43,137 nucleotides of DNA from Fonticula-like sp. SCN 57-25 (lineage: Eukaryota; Nucleariida; Rotosphaerida). The DNA lies in assembly GCA_001724245.1 (NCBI GenBank), contig MEDX01000025.1, forward strand, positions 1 through 43,137, given 5' to 3'. Below, piece after piece: positions 31,456 through 40,848 of this stretch. Every line of letters begins with the position of its first letter. The first letter of the stretch is position 1. A model generated the notes under the pieces. It was not told the DNA's origin and did not search any database. It saw nothing but the letters and a program-made list of their open reading frames with translations. The position numbers and the translations under genes are program-made.

Positions 31456-31617
31456 CATTTTTGTACTATTACTTTGTAACCATTCTTTGGCTATTTGTCT
31501 CTATAGAATATACTTTTAAAATGATGTAACGCACAACTTCAGTCATTTGGTTCTTTTGATTACAAAGGCAAAAATGGTGTTATTAAGGAATATCAAAGAA
31601 GTCATCTATCTAATATA

Positions 31618-33630
31618 TCACTCTGACGCGACCTCGTCCAAGTTCTCGACGACCGCCTGCGCGTACGACAGTGTCGGGATCGTGTGATCATGGTGCACCT
31701 TGCCGTGCTCCACGCTCACATCACTTCCAACCTCGTCGACGGCCTTGAGCGACGACTCGCGCACGGGCGTCGCCTTGGGCGGCGCCTCGCCCTCGGCATT
31801 GGCCAGCACAGCGTCAGCAAACGAAAATCCCTCCTTTACATGGTCATGATGCACGGGCTCCTCCTGCTGATCCTCATCTTCTTCTTGCTCTTCTTCTTCT
31901 TCTTCCTCTTGCTCGTCGGCGGGAGGAAGACGCGCCGCATCGGCGTACGAAAAGCCCTCCACAACGTGGTCATGATGCTCCTCTTCCTCCTCCTTTTCGA
32001 CCTGCTTTTCCTGCACCTGCTGCTTTTCCTGCACGTGCTGCTTTTCCTGCACCTGCTGCTTTTCCTGCACCTGCTGCTTTTCCTGCACCTGCTGCTTTTC
32101 CTGTACCTGCTGCTTTTCCTGCACTTGCTTGTGCATGCTCGCCTCGTTGCCGGCCTCGAGCGACGGCGCCGTCTCCCAGTGCACTGCCGCGGCGTCACGT
32201 GGACCCGACGACTCAATATAGGCCATATCAGCGCGGCGCTGCGGAGGCAGAGTCTCCTGAAGCTGCGGGAACGCCTGCTCAAACGTCTGCCTGGTCTGCA
32301 GCTGCGGACTCTTCTTGACGTCGGCCTTGTGCTCCTTTTGGTCGATGGCGACGCCCGGCTGCAGGATGCTGTTCATCCACGCGGCCACCTGCTCGCGCTT
32401 GACCGCAATGTCCTCCTGCGACGTCACCATGAACGGCTCGCCAATGTGCAGCGTCAGCTCGGCTGCGTCGCACACGTGGCCGTCAGTCTCCAATTTGCTT
32501 AAAGTCTGCCCCGGATTCGTACCTGAGCCTGCGGCCATGCCGCGACGGATGGCGAGGTGCGTGTTGATGAGCGTGACGGGCAAGATCGGCACCTGGCACT
32601 CGTACGCGAGCTTGAAGGCGCCGTCCTTGAAGGGGCGCAGGTTGGGCGGGTTGGGCGTGCGCGTGCCCTCGGGGTAGAGCACGACAGAGTCGCCGCTGCG
32701 GAGGAGCTGGCGGCAGTGCTCGAGGGAGAGCTCGCGGGACTCGCGGGAGGAAACGTCAACGCCGACATCGCCAACGATCCACTGCGTCCAGCCGAAAAAG
32801 GGGAGCGTAAAGTACCTGGCGGTGCTTTAGGGCAGGAAAGGAAAGGGAAGAGAGCGTACTGCCTCTTGGTGAGGTACTTCTTGGGGAGGGGGATACGCGA
32901 GATCATGCAGTGGTCCATGAAACCTGGCGGCGAGGCGGGCGTTCAGAAAGCGGCAAAAGGGGCAATTAAACACAATATAAAGTCAGCATGGCACAAAATC
33001 GCTCATAAATGCGCATAAAGACACAAATATGGCACAAATATAGCACAATAGAGATACACAAAAAGTGGCAAGGGGTACAGAGAGGGCACAGCAAATAGAA
33101 TGCAACCAAAGTTGACGCAAAGGCGTACTGAATTGGTCCGCTATTCACAAAACAATACACAAAAGAACGAATAAAAAAGAAATGTGCAAAGGAGGCGTTC
33201 AAGTATTAGCTCCTTCGTTCTGGCAAAGGGGGCGACAAAGAAGGGGGCGGCCGACCTGCGGCGCCCCCTTGTGCTTTGCGGCCCGCGCATAACACCTCAA
33301 GCAGGGGACTAAAACTACAACTAACTAACTAGCGGCTAGCGAGTGCGTTGCCGCCTCTCTCGCGCAGAGGAACATGTGTGGGTACGCACTGGCGTGGTTG
33401 GAGACGATCACGTATGCCTGCTTGGTGGTCGGGACCGTGCCGATGGTGCGCATGCGCCAGTAGCCCGCGAAATTCATCCAGTAGTACACGCCGTAGCCGA
33501 GCAGCAGCTCATGGAAGCGCTTGGCCACGCGGTGCCCGAAAAAGACACGCGCAAAGCTGCACACGCCAAAGGCCGACAGAGTCAACACCGAGATGCCCAG
33601 GTACATGTACGCTGTGCCGAAAAAGCCCAT
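31618..33630 (-). CDS. 1-acylglycerol-3-phosphate acyltransferase (PlsC family) with a repetitive acidic tail
   Basis: Makes phosphatidic acid at the ER. Exons 33630-33390, 32923-32860, 32815-31618; 500 aa, or 480 if a 60-nt stop-free candidate intron (32463-32522, donor GTACGA) is removed. Acyltransferase motifs: NHASFMD (HX4D) built by splicing the first two exons, GDVGVDVSSRE, YPEGTRTPN and LPVTLINTH. N-terminal hydrophobic segment (YLGISVLTLSAFGV) and a second one near YGVYYWMNFAGYW. The last 200 residues are not part of the family: seven VQEKQQ-type units and three copies of a HHDHxxxxFSYADA motif. The first intron is 466 nt, about nine times the local norm. Upstream, a 414-bp gap holds the promoter. 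Confidence 0.88.
32002..32127. repeat. 18-bp coding minisatellite, seven units
   Basis: Seven tandem copies of CTGCTTTTCCTGCACCTG-type units, mostly with one mismatch or none. On the minus strand they encode the Gln/Glu/Lys-rich hexapeptide VQEKQQ in the acyltransferase tail. Copy number is likely variable between strains. Confidence 0.92.
33223..33279. other. GC-rich hairpin inside the 466-nt acyltransferase intron
   Basis: AAGGGGGCG at 33241-33249 is the exact reverse complement of CGCCCCCTT at 33262-33270, with a 12-nt loop; GCAAAG at 33223-33228 and CTTTGC at 33274-33279 form an outer pair. The rest of the intron is AT-rich. The structure could be a splicing or RNA element, or a small RNA. 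I see no snoRNA boxes. Confidence 0.6.
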
Positions 33631-34044
33631 GATGGTGGTGTCACGACCTCGATCGTTGCCGGAAAGCGGGACTTACGGGGGGCTCAGCGAGACAGCAACG
33701 CTGCAAAGAGAATAACAAGAATAGAGGTAAGTGTGAAGGACCGCTGTGAGATCACTCGTTGATCGGGGATCTGCGCGGGCGGCGGGTGGGTTGTGGGGAA
33801 CAATAATGACTTGTTGGGATGACGATGCAAACTGGCCGCAAGATTGCCGTCATAGCAGCGTCATTGTGGACGGGCATTTTCTCGACTATTTTCCGGCCCC
33901 GCGGCCCCCGTTTCACTGCAGACGCGCTTTTTCTATTTCGACATCTATTATGAGACGCGTTTACAATGGTTGTGCATGGCACAGCTCGGACCGCATGTAC
34001 ATAAGCATGCAATGTTCAATCGGAAAAGATAGACGCGGATGTGC
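33631..34044. other. Intergenic region upstream of the acyltransferase
   Basis: 414 bp between the acyltransferase start and the TMX-like stop. It contains one TGCAAACTG at 33826-33834 on the plus strand, the same element as in other promoters, but about 196 bp from the ATG. A non-coding first exon could explain the distance. Several short frames here have no family support. Confidence 0.45.
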
Positions 34045-34891
34045 TCACGTCTTGTTGGGCTTGCGGGCGCGGGGCGACGCCGAGGCGGACACCTCGGCGG
34101 ACGAGCCCTTGGCAACCTCAGAGTCGTCGGTGGTAGCCTTGGAGGGCTTGGCGGGGATCTTCGGGGCGGGCTTGGCGGGGATCTTGGGGGCGGGATTGGG
34201 CGCCGAGCGGCGAGCGAAAAAGTTGATGACGGCGCTCAGCGCGACCGAGAGGACAATGGACACGATCACGGACGCGACAAAGCCGAGGCCGATGACGACG
34301 ACCATCGGAAGGCCATACTCCTCAGTGAGGATCGTGGCAAAGCGGGTCACCTCGGAGACGATCAGGAGGAGGTAGCCGAGGGTGCGGCCGCTGCAGCACA
34401 AAAAGTACACGTGAGCGACCACTGAGAGAGGAAACGCAAACGTACAGGAACGAATAGGGCGCCAGGAAGCCCTCCCACGGCTGCACGCTCTCGTACTCCT
34501 TGTTCTCGATAAAGGTCTTGAGGGGGTCGTGCATCGGCGGCTTCTCGTAAAGGTAGGCGACGCCGTCCTTGATGTAGTACACGGTAGGGATGGCCGAGAT
34601 GAGGAAGCGCGCGGCCATGCCGACGTTGATCTCAGCGTTCACGCTCGCGAACTGGAGCGTGTTGTCCGAGCGCGACGTCGCCCACTCGGCAACGCGATCA
34701 AACTCGGGCTCAAAGCGCTTGCAGACGCTGCACCACGTAGCGTAAAAGTCGACAATCCACTCGCCATGCTCAAAGAGATCGGCGGTGCGGTCCGTGACCT
34801 CAATAACAGCGGAGGAAGAGGACGCGCCAGCCACGCTCGACGAGGCGAGCAGCAGCACGGCCACAAACGCAGCAAGCCGCTTCACCATCAT
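34045..34891 (-). CDS. TMX1: TMX1-like thioredoxin-related transmembrane protein of the ER
   Basis: ER-resident, membrane-tethered disulfide oxidoreductase. Exons 34891-34446 and 34390-34045; 263 aa. Signal peptide MMVKRLAAFVAVLLLASSS; thioredoxin domain with the active site CSVC in FYATWCSVCKRF and a cis-proline in ISAIPTVYYIKDG; a linker ending WEGFLAPYSFL; one transmembrane segment (VVVIGLGFVASVIVSIVL); then a short cytosolic tail with two PAKPxPKI repeats and a basic end. The active site is CSVC rather than CPAC of human TMX1. No KKxx retrieval signal at the extreme end (RARKPNKT). Divergent from the CoA-transferase, 124 bp between starts. Confidence 0.88.
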
Positions 34892-34933
34892 GACGACGAC
34901 GATGATCCGACCCGGCGGTTACGTACAATAGAG

Positions 34934-34954
34934 TGCAAACTGAGAAAGTTTGCA
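34934..34954. promoter_or_regulatory. Inverted TGCAAACTG / AAGTTTGCA pair (TMX1-like/CoA-transferase promoter)
   Basis: TGCAAACTG at 34934-34942 faces AAGTTTGCA at 34946-34954 across three bases. The pair lies 43 bp upstream of the TMX1-like ATG and 62 bp upstream of the opposite ATG at 35016. Confidence 0.5.
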
Positions 34955-35015
34955 AGGTGGGTTTGTGTCAGCAGAGCGCGGGAAACCCGAGGACCGCCGC
35001 GCCGGTCGAACGAGC

Positions 35016-36251
35016 ATGGCGTCGCTGAGGTCGCTGCGGGCGGGCCCGCTCGAAGGCATCCGCGTGCTTGACCTGTCGCGCATCCTGGCCGGCCCGTTTG
35101 CCGCGATGCTTCTTGGCGATCTCGGCGCTGACGTGATAAAGGTGGAGATCCCCGGCGTCGGGGACGACACGCGCGAGTGGGGCCCGCCGTACCTGAACGG
35201 GGCATCGAGCGGCGAGAGCGCGTACTTTGCGTGCTGCAACCGCAACAAGCGCAGCGTAACTGTAAATATGAAGGATGCGCGGGGGCTGGCCTTTATTCGG
35301 CAGCTCGCAAAGCAGTCTGATGTCGTGATTGAAAATTACCGTGTTGGCGCCCTTGACGCAATGGGCCTCGGGTACCGTGATCTTTCTGCGCTCAACCCGA
35401 ACCTGATTTACGCGTCGATCTCTGGCTTTGGCCCTGACGGCCCCGACGCCGATCGCGGCGGCTACGCGGTGATGGTTGAAGGCGAGGGCGGCCTGATGTC
35501 GCTGACCGGCCCGATCGGCGGCGCGCCCGTCAAGTGCGGCGTCGCGCTGACGGATCTGACGACGGGCATGTTTACGCAGAGCGCCGTTCTCGCAGCTCTC
35601 TTTGCGCGCACGCGTCTGCCGGCGGGCACGGCCGGCGGGCAGCACATTGACCTGAGCCTGCTCGAGACGCAAGTGGCGCTGCTTGGCAACATCGCGAGCA
35701 ACTATTTGAACGCGGGCGTTGAGGGCCGCCGGTGGGGGACTGCGCACCCGTCTATTGTGCCGTACCAGCTCTTCCCGACGGCCGACGGCCACCTGCTTGT
35801 CGGCGCGGGCAACGACCGGCAGTTCCGCCAGCTCTGCAAGGACATTCTCGGCGCGCCGCACCTGGCCGCCGACGAGCGCTTTGCAAAGAACGCCGACCGC
35901 GTTCGGCACCGCGACGAGCTGCTTGCCACCATTGGCGACATCTTTATTGCGCGCAACACCGACGAGTGGATTGCCGCACTGCGCCCGACTGGGCTTCCAT
36001 ACGCGCCCGTCAACAACATGGAGCGCGTCTTTAGCCACCCGCAGGTGCTCCACAGAAACATGGTCCTTGAGATGCCGCACCCGACAGCGGGCAAGGTGCG
36101 TATGACGGGCTTTCCGTACAAGTTTAGCGAGACGCCGGCGACGCTCAGGAGGGCACCGCCGCTGCTCGGGCAGCACACGGACGAGGTGCTTAAAGAGTGC
36201 GGGTACACTGACGAGCAGATCAGCAGCATGAGGGCCGACAAGGTCGTATGA
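35016..36251 (+). CDS. Class III CoA-transferase, SUGCT-like (succinyl-CoA:glutarate type)
   Basis: Family III CoA-transferase, probably mitochondrial and acting on dicarboxylic acids; the exact pair of acids cannot be read from the sequence. Intronless, 411 aa. Hallmarks: PLEGIRVLDLSRILAGPFAA at the N-terminus, LLGDLGADVIKVE, DVVIENYRVGALDAMGL, ISGFGPDGP, then the nucleophilic Asp at residue 180 in GVALTDLTTGMF (equivalent to Asp156 of mycobacterial AMACR), and AHPSIVPYQLFPTADGHLLV. The start at 35016 is 62 bp downstream of the promoter element; a frame open from 34950 adds a basic leader without family support. Length suits the family. Confidence 0.9.
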   Translation: MASLRSLRAGPLEGIRVLDLSRILAGPFAAMLLGDLGADVIKVEIPGVGDDTREWGPPYLNGASSGESAYFACCNRNKRSVTVNMKDARGLAFIRQLAKQSDVVIENYRVGALDAMGLGYRDLSALNPNLIYASISGFGPDGPDADRGGYAVMVEGEGGLMSLTGPIGGAPVKCGVALTDLTTGMFTQSAVLAALFARTRLPAGTAGGQHIDLSLLETQVALLGNIASNYLNAGVEGRRWGTAHPSIVPYQLFPTADGHLLVGAGNDRQFRQLCKDILGAPHLAADERFAKNADRVRHRDELLATIGDIFIARNTDEWIAALRPTGLPYAPVNNMERVFSHPQVLHRNMVLEMPHPTAGKVRMTGFPYKFSETPATLRRAPPLLGQHTDEVLKECGYTDEQISSMRADKVV

Positions 36252-36453
36252 GTGGAAAGTGGGAAACATATTGATACATTGTACAGAGCGCGTGCCATAA
36301 GCATGCGTTATCATTTTTATATATAACTTTGCTAGAATTGCATGTATTTCATAATGCGTAAAATTACACCGTCAGGGCGAGATGCGCCTATATGTTCATC
36401 ACTGGGTCGAATGTGCGGCCGTAAGCCGGCCAATGCAGAAATTATCATTGCTC

Positions 36454-36906
36454 TCATGCCTCGCTAATCTTGTGCGGCCCCGTCCAGTACTCGTCTCCGT
36501 ACGAAATGTAGAGCTCTTCTCCTGGGTGGATGTCGCGCAGCGCGACGACCTCGGCGATGAGCAGGGCGGGCCGCCTGACCCACGTCACGTTGTGCTTGGT
36601 GCGGTCGACGTGGTCGTTCAGGTAGCGCGCAATGCACGTCTTTAGCCGCCGCGCGTCTATCCACACGCCCGGCGCGAGCTCCATCGAGTACGCGTACTTG
36701 ATGTCCCAGTCGAGCCGCGACGCGTCAGCGATCGATGCCGCGTCCATGACGTCCCCATAATAGATCGCGACCGTGCTCCCCTTTGCGTGGAAGCGGCCGG
36801 CAAACACGCCGTACCCCGCGCCCTCTATCAGCGACGGGAGGACGCACAGGCCCGTCGAGCCCTGCACCGCAGGCGCGTCCACGCTCCCGCGATCGTCCGA
36901 GTCCAT
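36454..36906 (-). CDS. Small SET-domain protein
   Basis: Probable lysine methyltransferase-like protein. Intronless, 150 aa (161 if an upstream in-frame ATG at 36939 is used). The whole protein is a stand-alone SET fold: GAGYGVFAGRFHAKG, AIYYGDVM, CIARYLNDHVDRTKHNV in the place of the usual NHS helix, and ALRDIHPGEELYISYGDEYW at the C-terminal active-site strand with its Tyr. There are no pre- or post-SET cysteines. The substrate is unknown. Divergent from GatC, with only 54 bp between the start codons. Confidence 0.78.
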   Translation of the reverse strand: MDSDDRGSVDAPAVQGSTGLCVLPSLIEGAGYGVFAGRFHAKGSTVAIYYGDVMDAASIADASRLDWDIKYAYSMELAPGVWIDARRLKTCIARYLNDHVDRTKHNVTWVRRPALLIAEVVALRDIHPGEELYISYGDEYWTGPHKISEA

Positions 36907-36960
36907 GACCGCGCAATGATCCAAATGCAGAGTCAGCATTTCACTCGCGGCGACGCGACA

Positions 36961-37359
36961 ATGAGGTCGTTGACATGGGTGTCGCGGCAGCTCGGAGCTG
37001 TGCGCGTTTCGCCATCATGGTCGGCTGCGTCGCTGGTGCCTGCTCGCGGTGCCGCGCCGGACGTGATGGATGACGCGGCGGTGGAGCGCCTCGGCGCGCT
37101 GTCGTCGCTCAAGGTCGATTCCGCGGCGAGCGCGCGGCAGGTGTCGGACATGGTGCAGTTTTGCCGGCAGGTCGCCGAGGTGGAGGAAGCGCGGCGAGGC
37201 GCGGAGGCGGGAGAGTCAGCACTGCCGGAGGCGGCCATGGACGTTGAGGCGCTGGCGGATGCGCCACCGGGAGCCGAGCAGGGCTTTGACGCGCTCGCGT
37301 CCGCCCCGAGGAGGGACGGGCAGTACTTTAGGATGCCAAAGCACGACGTGCTCGGGTAA
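36961..37359 (+). CDS. GATC: Glutamyl-tRNA(Gln) amidotransferase subunit C, mitochondrial
   Basis: Stabilises the GatA/GatB complex that makes Gln-tRNA(Gln) in mitochondria. Intronless, 132 aa. The Arg/Ser-rich leader MRSLTWVSRQLGAVRVS suits mitochondrial import. The GatC core follows: AAVERLGALSSLKV, SDMVQFCRQVAEV, and the closing RRDGQYFRMPKHDVLG, which resembles the family ending yFxxPkvl. The middle is an Ala/Glu-rich variable stretch. Similarity is modest but the layout and length fit. Confidence 0.75.
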   Translation: MRSLTWVSRQLGAVRVSPSWSAASLVPARGAAPDVMDDAAVERLGALSSLKVDSAASARQVSDMVQFCRQVAEVEEARRGAEAGESALPEAAMDVEALADAPPGAEQGFDALASAPRRDGQYFRMPKHDVLG

Positions 37360-37550
37360 ATACGCTCTTGTATTGCGTTGTATTAGTATCAATGAACGTT
37401 TTTGTTTTGCTATTGAAACCGATTTTGTAGACCACATACTTGCTGTAGAGCGCCATAGAACGACAATTATGTGGGCAAAAAGCGCGTATTTCAATCACGT
37501 TGCATTGGAAAAAAATGAAATAATAATACAGGTAAAAATGCAAAATGGGT

Positions 37551-38850
37551 CTATCTTCTTCTCCGCAAAAAAAGCGCATTTTTGCACTCCTCGGACCCGT
37601 CCGGGTAGTAATTGTCGTAAAAGTTGACGATGAACTGCTCTGCCTTGAACCCAAACTCCTGGTAGAGCAGCAGTGCCGGGTTTGTCGCACTTACGTGCAG
37701 CGTCACGTCCTTTGTAGAAATTGTCTGCAACAAGTGGTATATCATGAAGCGTCCGATGCCGCCGCCCCGCCAGTGCGGGTGCACGAGCACGTATGAAATG
37801 TACGCGCCCGGCGTCATGAACGCGCAGCCAATGACGAGCCGCCTGTAGCACACGACGACGGTAAACTCGGGGTGCTCGAGCGCCTCTGACATTTCGATGC
37901 CCGGCCAGAAGAAAGTGGAGAGCATGTGGTTGACCTCGGCGAGGTGCTCGGGCCGAAAGTAGCAGTAGTCGATCGGGAAGATCGTCGCGTCGCGCTCGCC
38001 CGCTCCCTTGGCGGCAAGCGGGATGGACCGCAGCAAAGCGAGGCGCGGCGCGCGACACTCAAAGTCGCGGCGAATGAACGGCTTGAGCTTGCGGTCAGTG
38101 TACGACGATCGCATCAGGCTGACTTCGGCGTGCGTTAGCGAATCAGAGGCGTCGCCGCCGCGACCGGCAAGACGCTCGGCAAACGAAAAGCGGCGCGGAA
38201 GGCCGACATTCACGGCCTCTCGACGGACGCCAACAGCGGCAGCAGCAGCGAGAACAGAGGCGGGAGTCAACGTGCTCGTCGGGTTCGGCGGAACCATGGG
38301 CATTGGGGGTTTGAGCGATCGCGCAAGCGGCTCGAGGATCTCCTGGTAGTCATTCGAGCCGAGCAGCGACTCAACCGCGCGCGCGTCAAGGTCAAACAGA
38401 GAAAGGTTCTGGGCAAGCTTCAGGCGACGGATGTATAGCTTGCGGCGGAGGCGGCGCGCGGCAGGAGTCGCCGCCGGCACCGATTCGAGCCTGAAATTTA
38501 CAAAAAGCAACAAATATCAGTAAAACAGGGCAAAAGAGAGCGTAAGGCGCGCACCTCAAAAGCAAGTTCCATTCGTCCATCGGGTCCATCAGCGCCGCCG
38601 GCTGGCCGGTGTCCGGGGCAGCCGATTGCGCTGGCCGCCGTTTTCGCTTGGGCTGGTCGTCGTTGCTTTCCGACTTGCGGCGCCTTTGCTTGGGCTTGGC
38701 GGCCGGCGGCGAAGCAACGAGCGGCTTCTGTGCGTCCTGACCCCCGTCGCTCTGTGCCTCGTGCGCGGCTTCGGCGTCAGCGACGTCGTCCATCCCCGGC
38801 GGCCCCTCGGGCGGCTCCGCCTTGATCGCGCCGGCGCTTCCCGCCATCAT
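37551..38850 (-). CDS. KAT14: KAT14/CSRP2BP-type GNAT acetyltransferase (ATAC complex)
   Basis: Histone acetyltransferase of the ATAC co-activator. Exons 38850-38555 and 38490-37551; 411 aa; 64-nt intron with donor GTGCGC. N-terminal half is disordered, with a basic nuclear-localisation stretch (PKRKRRP). The C-terminal GNAT domain is strikingly like animal KAT14: IDYCYFRPEHLAEVN, FFWPGIEMSEALEHPEF, FVHP-type VLVHPHWRGGGIGRFMIYHL (acetyl-CoA loop RGGGIG), TKDVTLHVSATNPALLLYQ, FGFKAEQFIVNFYDNYYP and ECKNALFLRRRR. The SWIRM-like N-terminal region of the human protein is missing. Start is the first Met of MMAGSAG. Confidence 0.95.
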
Positions 38851-38920
38851 CGCGGGTGCGGAAACGCATGCGATTTTTACTATCCACGATTGAAAAAGTC
38901 ACGGTCGACACCTCGCTGCC

Positions 38921-39749
38921 ATGTCGGTGCCGGCGGCGGGATCGTCTGATGTGTGGTCCGTTGTGCGCTCGCCAGTGCTCCTCGCGACGTCGGGGACGAT
39001 ACTGACGCTCGGCGGCCTCATTGGCCTCTTCCGCGCGTATTTGCGGTACTCGCGGCGGCTCAAGCTGATCCGCCGCGCGCGGCGCATTACATCCATGGAG
39101 GAGGCCGAGGCCGCGGCCGGGTCCGCCAGCCTGATCAAGGCCAATCTGACGGGCGTGCTCGTCAAGATGGAGGGCCATGTTGACTGCAGGTTCCCGCTCG
39201 CGTCGCCTGGGCCGCTCGTGTACGCCGCAATGATTTCTACAAAGTACAAGGGGCGGAGCGCGCCCGTCGAGACGCAGGTGCCGTGGTCGTGCGCGCTCGA
39301 CGGCGGATCCGTGTCGGTACGCGATGATCGATCGCGCGATCTGTGTGGAACTGACGGCGGCGGCTGCGTAGGTTGACACCAAGGGAGCGATGACGGATCT
39401 TGAGCAGGTCACGAACGGGCCAGAGGTCAGCGATTACGCGCTCCGGGCCGGTAGCTCGGTCTTCCTCCTCGGCATGCTCTTCCACGAGACCGACCACTTT
39501 GTCATCAAGAGCGGGTGCGCACGAACGCAGCGCAATTGTCATGTGGGACTGACAAGTGCTCTTTTTCTCGCCAGCATGACGCAGAAATTGTTCATCTCGC
39601 ACAGGCGCGAGCGCGACATCGAGCGCAGCCTGCAGAGGAGGTGGACGCTCTGGCAGCTCGGGTCGGGCGGCGTGCTCCTCTCGGGCCTCGTGCTGTGGGG
39701 AAGCGCGTTCCTCAGGGCAGACACGCGCGTGCAGCTGTGGTACAGGTAG
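38921..39749 (+). CDS. GIDE/MUL1-like membrane protein without a RING finger
   Basis: Exons 38921-39316, 39372-39514, 39575-39749; 237 aa. N-terminal transmembrane segment (LLATSGTILTLGGLIGL), a middle domain with VLVKMEGHVDCRFPLAS and VYAAMIST that resembles the GIDE (MUL1) domain start, then GSSVFLLGMLFHETDHFVIKSG, and a C-terminal transmembrane segment (GSGGVLLSGLVLWGSAFL). MUL1 in animals is a mitochondrial outer-membrane E3 ligase with the same order of TM-GIDE-TM and then a RING; here the protein ends at the second TM (RADTRVQLWYR). So it may only hold the scaffold. The second intron is 60 nt and stop-free. Family assignment is moderate. Confidence 0.6.
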
Positions 39750-40149
39750 GCGCCAAAAGGTATACAAGAGGCGGCGAGGCAGATCGGTTTCGCTGCTTGT
39801 AAAAGTCATTTTTGGATTCGTATAAGTGATGTCGGCGATGTTGTTGCTGTTGTTGTTGTTGTTATTGAGTTTCTTTGTTGATGTTGGCGGCCGCAGTGGC
39901 GGCGGGAAAAAGATAAGAGCGGGGAATATAGACCGCAATGTCCGTGCTGTGTGCACGCACGGCCCCGGTCCTTGGTGTACATGTGAATCAGGACGAGTTC
40001 GCAAGAGTAATAAATACGGGAAATGTGATCAAGTATGTGAACGTGAGCGAATGTGGAATAAGGGAAAGTGTATATAAACTATAAATGGCAGGAAACAACC
40101 GAAAAAAAGTAGCGAAACGACGAGGAAAGGAAGCGGCGAGCGCCAAAGA
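39750..40149. other. Intergenic region between two convergent genes
   Basis: 400 bp, AT-rich, with a TTG/GTT microsatellite at about 39839-39864 (three to nine units with single interruptions) and AATAAA at 40009-40014. Both flanking genes end here. I see no gene in it. Confidence 0.5.
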
Positions 40150-40796
40150 TCACTCGCTGTCGACCCATTTGGCCGCGAGCTTACCAAAGAATGGCATCTG
40201 GAAGCGGTCAAGTGTCTCGGCGTTGACGTACGCCTTATACCTGTGTGTGTGTATGCGTGAGAGGAGCGAAAGAAGGCGAAAGAGGCGCGCACATTAGGAG
40301 ACCGAGGAGGATCGCATCAAACACAGCCAGGATGATGCTGACGACCATCTGCCAAATAAAGACAAGGTGAAGCAACTAGTACAAAAGATAGTTAATATCA
40401 CGTATACGGCCGTGACGTGAAAGAAAAGCGAAAGAGAGGCGCGCACGATCATGATGGCAAAGATGAGGCAGCTCTGCCACGCGTGGAAACGCACATAGTC
40501 GTTCTTCTGCTCGATGATGAGGAAGATGATGCCTGCCAAAGTGTAAGAAAATGACAACAAAAAGCACAAAGCGCACCAGTGAGGGGGCCGAGAATGTATG
40601 TGAGCGCAGCAGAGTAGCCAACGCGCAGACCGAGCGATGACTCAAACTTGTTGACGCGCTCGGTGGGGGCCGCCGATGCGCCGCTCTGATGCAACTATGA
40701 ATAACAAAACACTTGATAAAGATTAATACGCACGGAATACGACGTGGACGACGCCCCGGCGTTCTCCAGGTCATCAACAGGGCGGTACAAGCTCAT
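40150..40796 (-). CDS. Small DUF4870/UPF0132-like membrane protein
   Basis: Function unknown. Exons 40796-40734, 40694-40577, 40532-40447, 40348-40293, 40240-40150; 137 aa. Intron lengths 39, 44, 98 and 52 nt, all donors GTGCGY. Spliced protein: a soluble N-terminus (MSLYRPVDDLENAG), then SLGLRVGYSAALTYILGPLTG, GIIFLIIEQKNDYVRFHAWQS (family hallmark YVRFHAxQS), two further hydrophobic segments (LIFAIMI, VVSIILAVFDAILLGLLM) and a C-terminal KAYVNAETLDRFQMPFFG. Related proteins occur in fungi and bacteria (Tic20-like fold). Divergent from EXO70, 141 bp between starts. Confidence 0.85.
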
Positions 40797-40848
40797 TTCT
40801 GCCGACAAAAGACGTGTCTTTCTTCTCGATGCTGATCGCGTTTCGTAA

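Noticed and set aside
32002-32127. Regular 18-bp repeats as a CRISPR-like array
   Set aside because: The units are adjacent without spacers, lie in frame in a coding exon, and the DNA is eukaryotic.
33746-34375. 209-codon plus-strand open frame between the acyltransferase and TMX1-like genes
   Set aside because: It runs antisense through the TMX1-like last exon and shows no domain; the TMX1-like gene explains the coding signal.
35460-35500. Apparent loss of a catalytic Asp in the CoA-transferase (GYA where many relatives have GYD)
   Set aside because: Comparison with mycobacterial AMACR places the nucleophile at the later TDLTTG motif, where Asp180 is present. The earlier position is only a substrate-pocket residue.
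34968-36314. 448-codon minus-strand open frame opposite the CoA-transferase
   Set aside because: It is the antisense shadow of a clear enzyme gene, again caused by GC-biased codons; no recognisable protein.
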